DNA of 64,000 bases from NCBI RefSeq assembly GCF_000281955.1, contig NZ_AKKF01000122.1:124001-188000 (forward strand). The letters run 5' to 3'. Below the pieces are notes generated by a model. That model was not told the origin of the DNA, ran no database searches, and saw only the letters and a program-made list of their open reading frames with translations. This DNA is from Caulobacter sp. AP07 (lineage in GTDB: Bacteria > Pseudomonadota > Alphaproteobacteria > Caulobacterales > Caulobacteraceae). Numbering within the stretch: the stretch's first letter is position 1; each line of letters begins with the position of its first letter. The position numbers and the translations under genes were made by a program. Shown here piece by piece: positions 41,296-50,770 of the stretch.

Positions 41296-42636
41296 ATGAG
41301 GCCCTTCGCGATCGGCTTGACCGCCGCCCTCGCGCTCGCCGCGCTCATTCCGGCCGCCGTGATCTCGGCGCCGAAGGAGAAGGATAAGCCCGCCGCGGTC
41401 GACGCCAAGGCGCGCGAAGCGGGCATGAAAGACGCACCGGCCCTGGTCACGGCCGCCAGCCTGGCCTGCACCGTCTCCGACGCCCGCTTCATCGGCGAGG
41501 ACAAGAAGACCGCCACCAAGTATTACGAAGTGGCCTGCCAGCAGGGCATGGGCTTCGCGATCTCGGCCAAGAAGGACGTCGCGCCGCTGGCCTATACCTG
41601 CCTCGAAAGCAGCGCGCCCGGCCCCGACGGCAAGACCGGCGGCCTGGCCTGCGTGCTGCCGGCCAACCTCGACCCCAAGGCCGGCCTGGCCCCCTTCATC
41701 AAGAAGGCCGGCGTGCCCTGCGAGCTCGAAAACGCCCGGGCGATCGGCGCCGGCGCCAAGAACAGCTACTTCGAAATCGCCTGCAAGGGCGGCGTCGGCT
41801 ACATCCTCACCGCGTCCTCGCCGGTCAACCTGGACCAGGACGTCACCGCCAACAGCTGCCTGCTGTACGAAGACGGCGGCAATGTCAGCTGCAAGCTGAC
41901 CGACAAGGCCACCCAGCTGGCCATCGTCGACACCCTGGCCGCCGGCTCGGGCAAGAACTGCGCGATCAAGGACAAGCGCTACGTCCTCAGCACCAAGACC
42001 GACAACTATTTCGAAGTCGCCTGCCAGGACGGCAAGGGCTACATGCTGCAACAGGCCGCCGCCACCGGCGCCCTGGCCAAGACGATCGACTGCGCCCAGG
42101 CCAGCTTCGTCGGCGGCGGCTGCACCCTGACCGACAGCGTCGCGGCCCAGACCGAACAGGCCGGCCTGTACACCAAGCTGGCCACCAAGGCCGGCTTCGA
42201 CTGCAAGGTCGAGAAGTACGGCATGCTGCCCAGCCAGGATCCGCGGAAGGAAATCGTCGAGCTGAAGTGCGCCAACCGTCCCGACGGCGGCATCGGCGTG
42301 TTCACGGCCACCGAAAACCACGTCTATGACTGCGTGGCCTCGGAGATCAACGGCTACCGCTGCAGCTTCACCAAGGCCGACGCGGTCTATCCGCGCCTGA
42401 CGGCCAACCTGAAGTCGCTCGGCAAGGGCAGCTGCACGGTTTCGGGTTCGCGGGTCATCGGCCAGACCGCCACCGACGGCTATGTCGAGGTCGCCTGCTC
42501 CGACGGCCTGCCCGGCTGGGTCATCGCCTATCCGCTGGGCGCCGGCTCGACCACCCCCAAGGAAGTCATGTCCTGCCTGCAGGCCAAGGGCGTGGGCGGC
42601 GGCTGCAAGCTGCCGACCAACACCACCAAGAGCTAG
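41296..42636 (+). CDS. Secreted protein with five four-Cys modules
   Basis: The 446-residue protein has a signal peptide (LTAALALAALIPAAVISA) and five repeats of about 75 residues with the core C-x(~8)-(I/V)(G/L)-x(~10)-Y(Y/F/V)E(V/I)AC-x-x-G-x-G(F/Y), then C and C-x-(L/F). Examples are YYEVACQQGMGF, YFEIACKGGVGY, YFEVACQDGKGY and YVEVACSDGLPGW; module 4 is the most divergent (IVELKCANRPDGGIG). Twenty Cys in total suggest ten disulfides. The module recurs twice in the gene at 18468. AGGAGAC precedes the ATG and a strong terminator follows. Function unknown. Confidence 0.85.
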   Translation: MRPFAIGLTAALALAALIPAAVISAPKEKDKPAAVDAKAREAGMKDAPALVTAASLACTVSDARFIGEDKKTATKYYEVACQQGMGFAISAKKDVAPLAYTCLESSAPGPDGKTGGLACVLPANLDPKAGLAPFIKKAGVPCELENARAIGAGAKNSYFEIACKGGVGYILTASSPVNLDQDVTANSCLLYEDGGNVSCKLTDKATQLAIVDTLAAGSGKNCAIKDKRYVLSTKTDNYFEVACQDGKGYMLQQAAATGALAKTIDCAQASFVGGGCTLTDSVAAQTEQAGLYTKLATKAGFDCKVEKYGMLPSQDPRKEIVELKCANRPDGGIGVFTATENHVYDCVASEINGYRCSFTKADAVYPRLTANLKSLGKGSCTVSGSRVIGQTATDGYVEVACSDGLPGWVIAYPLGAGSTTPKEVMSCLQAKGVGGGCKLPTNTTKS

Positions 42637-42660
42637 ATCGGGTTCAAGCCCGAACGAAGA

Positions 42661-42693
42661 AGCCCGCCGGGAGCGATCCCGGCGGGCTTTTTT
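42661..42693 (+). terminator. Intrinsic terminator of the Cys-rich gene
   Basis: A 12-bp perfect stem AGCCCGCCGGGA / TCCCGGCGGGCT (42661-42672, 42677-42688) with a GCGA loop is followed by a run of T. Confidence 0.9.
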
Positions 42694-42756
42694 GTTGGGG
42701 CGTGGGTGGTCCGCGGGAATGCCGGCTGAAAGAAATATGCGCGTTGGAGCGGCGCC

Positions 42757-43299
42757 TTACAGACCCGCCCCGACCTTCTCCAGTCCGGTGGCCAGCTGCT
42801 TCAGGCGCTTGTCCAGCTCGGCCATGGTGCGGTTCAGCGCCCCTTCGTCATCGCGCCAGACCTGCAGGGTCCGGGCCCAGACCGCCGTCATCGCCGTCAG
42901 GCGGGCGGGCGTGGCGTCGACCCCGGCCGCTTCCAGGATGGCGCGGGCGGTCCTGGGGAACCGCAGGGCCGAAATGACCAGGCGCTCGGAGCGGCTGATG
43001 GCGATCAGGGCGGCGCGGTGCGGCTCCATCGCCTCGATCCGGGCCATGGCGGCGTCGAACAGGCGGTCGTGCGTTGTGGCGTCTTCCGCCGACGCCGTGC
43101 CCAGGGCGGCGCGGTCGAAGCGGGCGGCCAGGTGGTTCAGCACCGCGGCCTTGCCGTCGGCCCGGGCATAGAGCTCGGCGAACGGGATCTCGGCCTTCAC
43201 GGCGATGTCACGCAGGGACACCTGCGTCCACGGCCGGTCGGCGGCCAGGGCCAGGGCCGCGGCGGCGGCGCGATCGAGGATGTCTTCGGCGGCGGTCAT
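42757..43299 (-). CDS. TetR/AcrR-family transcriptional regulator
   Basis: The 180-residue protein has an N-terminal helix-turn-helix (DILDRAAAAALALAADRPWTQVSLRDIAVKAEIPFAELYARADGKAAVLNHLA), with the TetR pattern T..D(I/L)A..A.....L(Y). The rest is a helical ligand domain. The neighbours do not reveal its target; a repeat cluster follows upstream of its start. Confidence 0.85.
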   Translation of the reverse strand: MTAAEDILDRAAAAALALAADRPWTQVSLRDIAVKAEIPFAELYARADGKAAVLNHLAARFDRAALGTASAEDATTHDRLFDAAMARIEAMEPHRAALIAISRSERLVISALRFPRTARAILEAAGVDATPARLTAMTAVWARTLQVWRDDEGALNRTMAELDKRLKQLATGLEKVGAGL

Positions 43300-43336
43300 G
43301 CTTGTTCAGATGGCGGGTTGAGCGTCGCCTGACAAG

Positions 43337-43493
43337 CACCCTCTCCCATGGGGAGAGGGAGGGGCCCGCGCCGAAGGCGTGGGAGGGTGAGGGGGTAAGA
43401 CGCCTGACGGCGCGCCGGCAGGACGCCGAGAGAAATCGGTGAAGGCGTAATCCCTCACCCCCCCAAGCTTCGCTTGGGCCCCTCCCTCTCCCG
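43337..43493. repeat. Inverted pair of CCCTCTCCC-type repeats
   Basis: Copy 43337-43396 (CACCCTCTCCCATGGGGAGA ... GGGAGGGTGAGGGGG) and copy 43451-43493 (TCCCTCACCCCCCC ... CCCTCCCTCTCCCGC) face each other with 54 bp between. They fill the 200-bp gap between the divergent tetR start and the proC stop. Confidence 0.8.
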
Positions 43494-43499
43494 CTGGTT

Positions 43500-44282
43500 C
43501 TAGGAACCCAACGCCTTCGACCGCGCCACCGCCGCCTCCAGCGCCCGGGGCAGCAGGTCGCCGAAGCCCCCCTCGCCCATCAGCACCGCCAAGGCCGCCG
43601 CCGTGGTGCCGCCCGGCGAGGTCACCTGCCTACGCAGCTCGGCCGGCTCCTCCCCGCCCCGCCCCAGCAGGGCGGCGGCGCCGACGATGGTGGCGCGGGC
43701 CAGGGTGGCCGAGGCGGCGGGGTCCAGCCCCTGGCCGGCCCCGGCCGCCTCCAGCGCCTCGATGAGGGCGTAGAGATAGGCCGGGGCCGAGCCCGAAACG
43801 GCGGTCGCCGCATGCATCAGCTCTTCGTCGTCGAGATCCACCACCGTGGCGACCGGCGCGAACAGGGCGTGGGCGCGGACCCGGGCCCGCACGGTGTCGG
43901 CGTAGATGCTGGCGGTCCCCCGCCCGATGGCCACGGCGGTGGTCGGCATCACCCGGGCCACGCGGCGACCGCCGAACACCTCGGAGATGTCGGCGGCGCG
44001 CACGCCGGCGGCGATCGAGACGATGACGGCGTCGGGGGCCAGGTGCGGCACGACGTCGGCCGCCGCCTCGCGCCAGATCTGCGGCTTGACGGCCAGCAGC
44101 ACGGTACTGGCGGCGGCCAGGGCCTCCAATGGCGGATTGACCACCGCGCCGGGGAAGGCGGCGGGGTCGGCATAGGGGTCGCGGATGATCAGGTCGGCGG
44201 CGGCGAAGGCCCCGGCCTCGCGCCAGCCGGCGATCAGGGCCCCGCCCATGCGTCCGGCGCCGAGGAGGAGGATGGGGGTCAT
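43500..44282 (-). CDS. proC: Pyrroline-5-carboxylate reductase
   Basis: The 260-residue protein has the NAD(P) fold LLLGAGRMGGALIAGW, VLLAVKPQIW, and the ProC C-terminal signature VTSPGGTTAAALAVL. It makes proline from pyrroline-5-carboxylate. ATG 44282 follows GGAG. Longer frames upstream run through repeat DNA and are not used. A repeat ends 6 bp past the stop. Confidence 0.95.
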   Translation of the reverse strand: MTPILLLGAGRMGGALIAGWREAGAFAAADLIIRDPYADPAAFPGAVVNPPLEALAAASTVLLAVKPQIWREAAADVVPHLAPDAVIVSIAAGVRAADISEVFGGRRVARVMPTTAVAIGRGTASIYADTVRARVRAHALFAPVATVVDLDDEELMHAATAVSGSAPAYLYALIEALEAAGAGQGLDPAASATLARATIVGAAALLGRGGEEPAELRRQVTSPGGTTAAALAVLMGEGGFGDLLPRALEAAVARSKALGS

Positions 44283-44305
44283 GGCAAGGGCTCCCGAGAC
44301 ATCGT

Positions 44306-44459
44306 CCTTCTCCCCTTGCGGGAGAAGGTGGCCTGCGTAGCAGGTCGGATGAGGGGTCGCACGTGCGTATTCGAGCGGGCCTGACGGCGCGGCGGCGCCT
44401 TCCATCGACCCCTCATCCGTCAGCTTCGCTGACACCTTCTCCCGCAAGGGGAGAAGGAT
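44306..44459. repeat. Inverted pair of CTTCTCCC-type repeats between proC and the YbjN gene
   Basis: Copy 44306-44358 (CCTTCTCCCCTTGCGGGAGA ... GATGAGGGGTCG) and inverted copy 44408-44459 (GACCCCTCATCCG ... CGCAAGGGGAGAAGGAT) are separated by 49 bp. The outer hairpin bases are identical to those at 27509 and 28082; the small inner hairpin differs (GCCTGCGTAGCAGGT here). Confidence 0.85.
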
Positions 44460-44465
44460 TTGAAT

Positions 44466-44972
44466 CTAAGCCTGGCCCACCGTTTCGAACATGCAGGCGG
44501 CCATCGCCTCGTCCGGGGTCTTGGCGCTGTGCAGCAGGAAATCGAAGGCCGGATAGAAGCGGTCGGCGGCTTCCACCGCCGCGTCGATCATCGAGGCCGC
44601 CTGGGCCATGGTCGGGCGCTCGCCGGCCGGCAGGGCCAGGGCGTGGCGGAACACCACTTCGCCATCCTCGGTCCAGACCTCGAAATGGCCAAGCCAGACG
44701 CGCTGGTTGATCATCGACAGCAGCTCATAGGCGCTGGGGCGTTTGGTCTTGCTGGCGCGCAGGTCCAGCGACAAGCACAGCTGCAGGCAGTCGGCCTCGG
44801 GCCGCCACGCGAACCACAGCTCGTAATCCTTCCAGTCGCCGGTCAGGGCGAAGGCCAGGTCGCCGTCCTCGGTGCGGTCGAAGGTCAGGTTCTCGGCCGC
44901 CAGGACGTGCTCGACGACCTCCAGGGGATCCATCGCCAGCAGGACGTCGTCTTCTTCGGGTTGGGTGTCCAT
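44466..44972 (-). CDS. YbjN domain-containing protein
   Basis: The 168-residue product has the YbjN-like fold signature: DPLEVVEHVLAAENLTFDRTEDGDLAFAL, YELWFAWRPEADCLQLCLSLDL, INQRVWLGHFEVWTEDGEVVFRHALALP. YbjN-like proteins resemble type III chaperones and affect motility and stress in other bacteria. The start is at MDTQPEEDD. It ends 6 bp from a repeat. Confidence 0.85.
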   Translation of the reverse strand: MDTQPEEDDVLLAMDPLEVVEHVLAAENLTFDRTEDGDLAFALTGDWKDYELWFAWRPEADCLQLCLSLDLRASKTKRPSAYELLSMINQRVWLGHFEVWTEDGEVVFRHALALPAGERPTMAQAASMIDAAVEAADRFYPAFDFLLHSAKTPDEAMAACMFETVGQA

Positions 44973-45100
44973 AAGAACCTTTGGCCCCCGGGGGAAAACG
45001 GGTCGGTGGGACCCGTTCAAATCACCCACTCGGAGGACTCTAAGCTGCTTCGCGGGCGGCGTCACAACCGCCTTCACGTCGAACGGGAAACGAAACTCGC

Positions 45101-45367
45101 CTATTTGGCCGCTTCGTCGCCTTTGGGAGACACCGGCTTGGCCGCGGTTTTCTTGGCCTTCAGGGCCGCGACTTCCTCGCGCAGCGCCGCGACCTCGGCC
45201 TTCAGGGCCTCGAAATCGTCGCGGCGGATCAGGTCGAATTCGGCGGCCAGCCGGTCGGCCTGGGCCCGCATCGCGGTCTTGGCTTCCTCGCCGGCGGTCT
45301 GGGCGATGCCCATGGCGGCCTGGGTCAGCTTGGCGAATTCGTCGAGGAAGGGGTTTTGGCTGTGCAT
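45101..45367 (-). CDS. ubiK: Ubiquinone biosynthesis accessory factor UbiK
   Basis: The 88-residue protein has the UbiK/BMFP layout: MHSQNPFLDEFAKLTQAAMGIA amphipathic helix, then a coiled coil DFEALKAEVAALREEVAALKAK, and a charged tail. It forms trimers and associates with the aerobic ubiquinone synthesis complex. It is divergent from lgt. Confidence 0.9.
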   Translation of the reverse strand: MHSQNPFLDEFAKLTQAAMGIAQTAGEEAKTAMRAQADRLAAEFDLIRRDDFEALKAEVAALREEVAALKAKKTAAKPVSPKGDEAAK

Positions 45368-45482
45368 CGAGATTCCAGGGGCGCGGCGGGTTCGTCGCCG
45401 GCCTTATATGGGAAACGGGAGATGAAAGCGAAGGAGGAACGCGCTAGAGGTTCCTGCCTCTGTCCGCCAGGAGCCATTCGGC

Positions 45483-46391
45483 GTGATCTTTCCCGACATC
45501 GACCCCATCGTCCATATCGGCCCCTGGGCGCTGCAATGGGGCCCGCTGGCCCTGCGCTGGTACGCCCTGGCCTATGTGGCCGGCATCCTGCTGGGCTGGC
45601 GCTACGCCGTCGCCCTGGCGCGCGACGCCAAGCTGTGGGGCGGCCGCAAGCCCACCGCCACGCCGCTGCAGATCGACGACCTGGTGCTGTGGATCACCCT
45701 GGGCATCATCCTGGGCGGCCGGATCGGCTACGTGCTGTTCTACATGCTGCTCAACGCCGACCAGCGGGCCAACCTGGCCGACAACCCGATGGACGTGTTC
45801 AAGGTCTGGGAGGGCGGCATGTCCTTCCACGGCGGGTTCCTGGGCGTCTGCGCGGCGATCCTGCTGTTCGCCCGCCGCAACCGGATCGACATTCTGAAGC
45901 TGGGCGACCTGGTGGCCCCGGTCGCGCCGATCGGCCTGTTCTTCGGCCGCTGCGCCAACTTCATCAACGGCGAGCTGTGGGGCCGGATCACCGACCATCC
46001 GTGGGGCATGGTGTTCTGCAACGCCACCATCCAGAAGGCCAATGGCGGGATCTGCCCGGCCGGTCCTCTGCCGCGCCATCCCAGCCAGCTGTACGAGGCG
46101 GCGCTGGAGGGGGTGCTGCTGTTCCTGATCCTCGGCTTCGCCGTCCATCGCCTCAAATGGCTGCAACGGCGCGGCGCGCTGGTGGGGACCTTCCTGCTGG
46201 GCTACGGCCTGTTCCGGGTGGCGCTGGAGGGCGTGCGCAATCCCGACCATGGCATGCCCGACTTCCCGTTCGGCCTGACCATGGGGATGATGCTGTCGAT
46301 CCCGATGCTGCTGGTCGGCGCCTGGCTGCTGTGGAAGGCCCTGCGCGAGCCGGTTCCCGCTCCGCTCGCGGAAGACCATGAGCCTGCTTGA
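45483..46391 (+). CDS. lgt: Prolipoprotein diacylglyceryl transferase
   Basis: The 302-residue membrane protein has the Lgt signature GRIGYVLFYML (HGGFLG later), and the essential FFGRCANFINGELWGR block plus PRHPSQLYEA and GYGLFRVALEGVR. It transfers diacylglyceryl to the lipobox Cys. GTG start with AGGAG 11 bases upstream. It overlaps midA by 14 bp. Confidence 0.96.
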   Translation: MIFPDIDPIVHIGPWALQWGPLALRWYALAYVAGILLGWRYAVALARDAKLWGGRKPTATPLQIDDLVLWITLGIILGGRIGYVLFYMLLNADQRANLADNPMDVFKVWEGGMSFHGGFLGVCAAILLFARRNRIDILKLGDLVAPVAPIGLFFGRCANFINGELWGRITDHPWGMVFCNATIQKANGGICPAGPLPRHPSQLYEAALEGVLLFLILGFAVHRLKWLQRRGALVGTFLLGYGLFRVALEGVRNPDHGMPDFPFGLTMGMMLSIPMLLVGAWLLWKALREPVPAPLAEDHEPA

Positions 46392-47547
46392 CCGCCTGAG
46401 GGCGCAGATCGCCCAGGACGGCCCGATCAGCGTCGCCGAATACTTCACCCGCTGCCTGCACGACCCGCGCGACGGCTATTACGCCACGCGGCCGGCCATT
46501 GAAGGCGCGGGGGGCGAGGGGGGCGACTTCCTGACCGCGCCGGGCGTCAGCCAGATGTTCGGCGAGTTGATCGGCCTGTGGCTGCTGGAGACCTGGACCC
46601 GCCTGGGCCGGCCCTCGCCGGTGCGGCTGGTCGAGATGGGGCCCGGCGACGGGACCCTGATCAGCGACATCCTGCGGGCCGCCAGGCTGCTGCCGGAGTT
46701 TCTCGCGGCCGCCGACCTGTGGCTGGTCGAGGTGTCGCCGCCGCTGCGCGCGCTTCAGGCCGCCCGGCTGGAAGGCGCGGCGCCGGCGCCGCGCTGGGCC
46801 GACCGGCTGGAGGCCGTGCCGGCCGGGGCGCCGCTGCTGTTGGTCGCCAACGAGGTGCTCGACTGCCTGCCGGCCCGCCAGTTCGTACGCACCGAAGGCG
46901 GCTGGGCGGAACGGGTGGTCGGGCTGGACGCGGCGGGGGAATTGGCGTTCGGGCTGCGGGCCTTAGGCCCTCCCCCCGTGGGGGAGGCGGCCCGCAGGGC
47001 CGGTGGGGGGAGTGCTCCCCACCTCGGCCAACTCCCCCCTCCGATCGCGACGCGATCGCCTCCCCCACAGGGGGAGGACCTGCCCCCCGGAACCGTCGTC
47101 GAATCCTCCCCCGCCCAGGCCGCCCTCGGCGCCGAGATCGGCCACCGGGTGGCCCGCGACGGCGGGGCCGCGCTGCTGATCGACTACGGCCGCGACGCGC
47201 CGGGACCGGGCGACACCCTGCAGGCGCTGAAGGCCCACGCCAAGGTCTCGCCCCTGAGCGCGCCCGGCCAGGCCGACCTGACCGTCTGGGCCGACTTCCC
47301 CGCCGTGCTGGCCGCCGCCGTCGAGGCCGGGGCCGCCACGGGCCCGATCCTGCCGCAGGGCGCGTTCCTGGAGGCCCTGGGCATCGAGGCCCGGGCCCAG
47401 GTCCTGGCCGCCGCCCGCCCAGACCAGGCCCAGACCCTCGCAAGACAGCTTGATCGCCTGACCGGAGCGGCGCAGATGGGCGGTCTGTTCAAGGTCGTCT
47501 GCATCCATGCGCCCGACCTGGCCGTTCCCCTGTTCGAGGACGCTTGA
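46378..47547 (+). CDS. MidA/NDUFAF7-family SAM-dependent methyltransferase with an in-frame repeat insert
   Basis: The 389-residue protein has the family blocks GDFLTAPGVSQMFGELIGLW, VRLVEMGPGDGTLISDILRAAR (SAM site), LLLVANEVLDCLPARQFV, and GGAALLIDYGRDAPGPGDTLQAL, plus a C-terminal LGIEARAQVLAAARPDQA. NDUFAF7 dimethylates an Arg of complex I subunit NDUFS2 in eukaryotes. Residues about 197-235 (GPPPVGEAARRAGGG ... PPPQGEDL) are encoded by a palindromic repeat (46968-47079) and match nothing in the family. The ORF stays open through it. Confidence 0.88.
   Translation: MSLLDRLRAQIAQDGPISVAEYFTRCLHDPRDGYYATRPAIEGAGGEGGDFLTAPGVSQMFGELIGLWLLETWTRLGRPSPVRLVEMGPGDGTLISDILRAARLLPEFLAAADLWLVEVSPPLRALQAARLEGAAPAPRWADRLEAVPAGAPLLLVANEVLDCLPARQFVRTEGGWAERVVGLDAAGELAFGLRALGPPPVGEAARRAGGGSAPHLGQLPPPIATRSPPPQGEDLPPGTVVESSPAQAALGAEIGHRVARDGGAALLIDYGRDAPGPGDTLQALKAHAKVSPLSAPGQADLTVWADFPAVLAAAVEAGAATGPILPQGAFLEALGIEARAQVLAAARPDQAQTLARQLDRLTGAAQMGGLFKVVCIHAPDLAVPLFEDA
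46968..47079. repeat. Palindromic repeat pair inserted within the midA-like coding sequence
   Basis: CCTCCCCCCGTGGGGGAGG, then the small hairpin CGGCCCGCAGGGCCG, an 18-base centre, a small hairpin CGATCGCGACGCGATCG, and CCTCCCCCACAGGGGGAGG. This is two facing copies of the same repeat layout seen intergenically at 27971-28132, 43337-43493 and 44306-44459, with a shorter spacer. It is translated in frame. Confidence 0.85.
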
Positions 47548-47548
47548 G

Positions 47549-48340
47549 ATGACAGACCTCCCCCCCGATCTTCCCACCGTCCAGTCGCCGCTGCTGGCCG
47601 CCGTCGGCGGGGTGCGGCACGCGTTCTTCACGCGCCAGGGCGGGGTCTCGACCGGCCTCTATTCCAGCTTCAACGTCGGACGCGGCAGCGGCGACGAGCC
47701 GGCCGACGTCGCCGAGAACCGGGCGCGCGCCGCCGCCTGGTTCGGGGCCGCGCCGGAAGATCTCAACACCTGTTTCCAGATCCACTCGACCATCACCATC
47801 GTCGCCGACGGCTCGTGGGGCGACGTGCGCCCGGAGGGCGACGCCGTCGTCACCAGGACGCCGGGCGTGGTGTGCGGGGCCCTGCACGCCGATTGCGCCC
47901 CGGTGCTGATCGTCGACCCCGTGGCCCGCATCGTCGCCGCCGCCCATGCGGGCTGGCGCGGGGCGCTGGACGGCGTCGTGCAGTCGGCCGTCGACCAGAT
48001 GGTCGTCCTGGGCGGCGATCCGTCCCGCATGGTCGCCGCCGTCGGCCCCTGCATCGGCCCCCAGTCCTACGAGGTCGGGCTGGAGTTCCTGCGCCGCTTC
48101 GAGGACGACTGCCCCGGCTCCAAGCGATTCTTCACGCCGGGCGCGACCGACGACAAGCGGATGTTCGACCTGCCGGCCTTCGTGCTGGATCGTCTGGACA
48201 CGGCGGGAATCCAGCAGCGCGAATGGGTCGGCCGCGACACCCGGGCCGAGCCGGACCTGTTCTTTTCCAACCGTCGCGCCGTGCTGAGCGGCGAGTCCGA
48301 CTACGGACGGCTGCTCTCGGCGATCGCGATCGAGGCATGA
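47549..48340 (+). CDS. pgeF: Peptidoglycan editing factor PgeF (laccase-domain protein)
   Basis: The 263-residue protein has the YfiH/PgeF signatures [45 protein letters not shown], and [13 protein letters not shown]. The metal ligands are the His/Cys/His of HADC and AHAGWR. PgeF is a cytoplasmic amidase that removes wrongly built muropeptides carrying L-Ser. It starts one base before the end of midA-like spacing and overlaps the upstream in-frame ATG of prs. Confidence 0.93.
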   Translation: MTDLPPDLPTVQSPLLAAVGGVRHAFFTRQGGVSTGLYSSFNVGRGSGDEPADVAENRARAAAWFGAAPEDLNTCFQIHSTITIVADGSWGDVRPEGDAVVTRTPGVVCGALHADCAPVLIVDPVARIVAAAHAGWRGALDGVVQSAVDQMVVLGGDPSRMVAAVGPCIGPQSYEVGLEFLRRFEDDCPGSKRFFTPGATDDKRMFDLPAFVLDRLDTAGIQQREWVGRDTRAEPDLFFSNRRAVLSGESDYGRLLSAIAIEA

Positions 48341-48441
48341 ACGCGCCAAATAACCCCGATCGATCGCGACTCAGCCTTGTTCCCGCGCCCGAGACTGCTA
48401 GAAGCCCCCGCAACGGCGACACCCCTCCGCGAGACAAAACC

Positions 48442-49380
<939 letters not shown>

Positions 49381-49385
49381 GCCGG

Positions 49386-49410
49386 AACCCCGGCGATCGC
49401 CGGGGCTTTT
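49386..49410 (+). terminator. Intrinsic terminator of prs
   Basis: The perfect palindrome CCCCGGCGATCGCCGGGG (49388-49405) is followed by CTTTT. Confidence 0.85.
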
Positions 49411-49515
49411 CGAAGGCGGCGCTTGTCAAGATGTGGTTAACGGGCTGACTGTCACAATGTCGCCCGTTCGCCGATGGTATGGCGGGCGCTCTATATCATT
49501 GGGGATGTTTTCGGG

Positions 49516-50592
49516 ATGCTATCCACCACGCGCAAGCGCGCCGCTCTGACGGCCATGGCCGTGGCCGTCGCCACGGTCCTGGCCAGCTGCAGCACCCCGC
49601 CCCCGCCGACACCGGTGGTCGTCGCGCCGCCCGCCCCGCCGCCGATCACCCTGTCCTCGACCATCGTCGAGCGGGCCAGCGCCTTCCGCGGCTACATGCA
49701 GCGGGCCGGCGCCATCAGCCCCAACTTCCAGGACGCCGCCCAGATCCAGTCGTCCCTGAAGGTCGCCGTCGCCTACGAACCCAAGCAGTTCCTGTCGGGC
49801 GCGACGTCCTACGCCGCCATCCTGGCCCTGCAGGACCCCACCTTCGTGGCCTCGGTGCGCGCCTTCGCCGCCGACCCGACCCAGCGCCAGCAGGTCATCA
49901 ACCAGCTGATCGCCGACCCGGCCTACGCCGTCGGCTTCAAGGGCAGCGACACCGCCGCCGCCCGGATCATCGACACCCTCAACGGCGACGGCGTGAAGGT
50001 CTACACCGCCGGCAAGGCCGTGAAGCAGGCGGCCTACGACGTCCAGCGCTCGGCCTGGTCGAAGACCACCGTGCTCGATCGCGACGGCCGCCTGGCCTAC
50101 GCCAAGACCATGTCGGCGACCCCGGCCCTGGCCGACAGCGCCGACGTGGCCGCGCTGCAGCAGGCCTGGAACGGCTCCGCGCCGCTGGTCGCCGCCCCGG
50201 ACGCCGCGCCGGCCGCCGCCCCCCGTTCCGAGCCGCCGCCCTACAAGCCCCTGGTGATCCGCGGCCTGGCCGTGGCCGCCCTGGCCGCCCTGGGCGCGGC
50301 CGGCGACAACAACCTGGCCACCATCGACGCGGTGATGGCCGAACCGGCCAGCGCCATGTGCCTGAACATGGCCAAGCTGAACCTCTACCAGTGCCTGGCC
50401 GTCGCCAAGCCGCACTACGAAGACGTGTTCTGCCTGGGCCAGCACATCATGATCGACACCGGCATGTGCGTGATCAAGGCCTCGGGCGCCGCCCTGCCCT
50501 ACGAGCCCCCGCCCCCGCCCAAGCCGACCCCGGCGGTCACCAAGAAGAAGCCCGTCGCCAAGAAGGCGGGCTCGGCCAAGAAGAAGAGCTGA
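49516..50592 (+). CDS. Putative lipoprotein of unknown function
   Basis: The 358-residue product has a lipobox (VATVLASCSTPPPP) at residues about 19-26, followed by a Pro-rich linker. Residues 50-200 are a helical/beta domain (SSTIVERASAFRGYMQRAGAI, YEPKQFLSGATSYAAILALQDPTFV, TLNGDGVKVYTAGKAVKQAAYDVQRSAWSK). A conserved Cys-containing stretch (MCLNMAKLNLYQCLAVAKPHYEDVFCLGQH) has four or five Cys. The tail is Pro then Lys rich. I recognise no family. Outer or inner membrane lipid anchoring is expected. Confidence 0.75.
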   Translation: MLSTTRKRAALTAMAVAVATVLASCSTPPPPTPVVVAPPAPPPITLSSTIVERASAFRGYMQRAGAISPNFQDAAQIQSSLKVAVAYEPKQFLSGATSYAAILALQDPTFVASVRAFAADPTQRQQVINQLIADPAYAVGFKGSDTAAARIIDTLNGDGVKVYTAGKAVKQAAYDVQRSAWSKTTVLDRDGRLAYAKTMSATPALADSADVAALQQAWNGSAPLVAAPDAAPAAAPRSEPPPYKPLVIRGLAVAALAALGAAGDNNLATIDAVMAEPASAMCLNMAKLNLYQCLAVAKPHYEDVFCLGQHIMIDTGMCVIKASGAALPYEPPPPPKPTPAVTKKKPVAKKAGSAKKKS

Positions 50593-50599
50593 TCGGAAG

Positions 50600-50621
50600 C
50601 CCTCTCCCGGAGGGGAGAGGG
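50600..50621. repeat. Half-unit CCCTCTCCC hairpin after the lipoprotein gene
   Basis: CCCTCTCCC / GGGAGAGGG (50600-50608, 50613-50621) is one hairpin of the intergenic repeat family, 7 bp after the stop, with no T-run. Confidence 0.6.
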
Positions 50622-50770
50622 TGACTCTTGGGGCGACATTCGCGCCCGTTGCCATGGGCGGCCGTTCTGTGTATTGAGCGCGACCTCAAAAACGTCGACC
50701 GGGCGGGACAATTCAGTCTTGTGCGGCGGCTTCGCATTCCGAGAGCATCCGGCTCTCCAGAGAGACAGAC

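Noticed and set aside
44995-45055. tRNA-like stretch with GTTCAAATC
   Set aside because: No matching acceptor, D or anticodon stems could be drawn.
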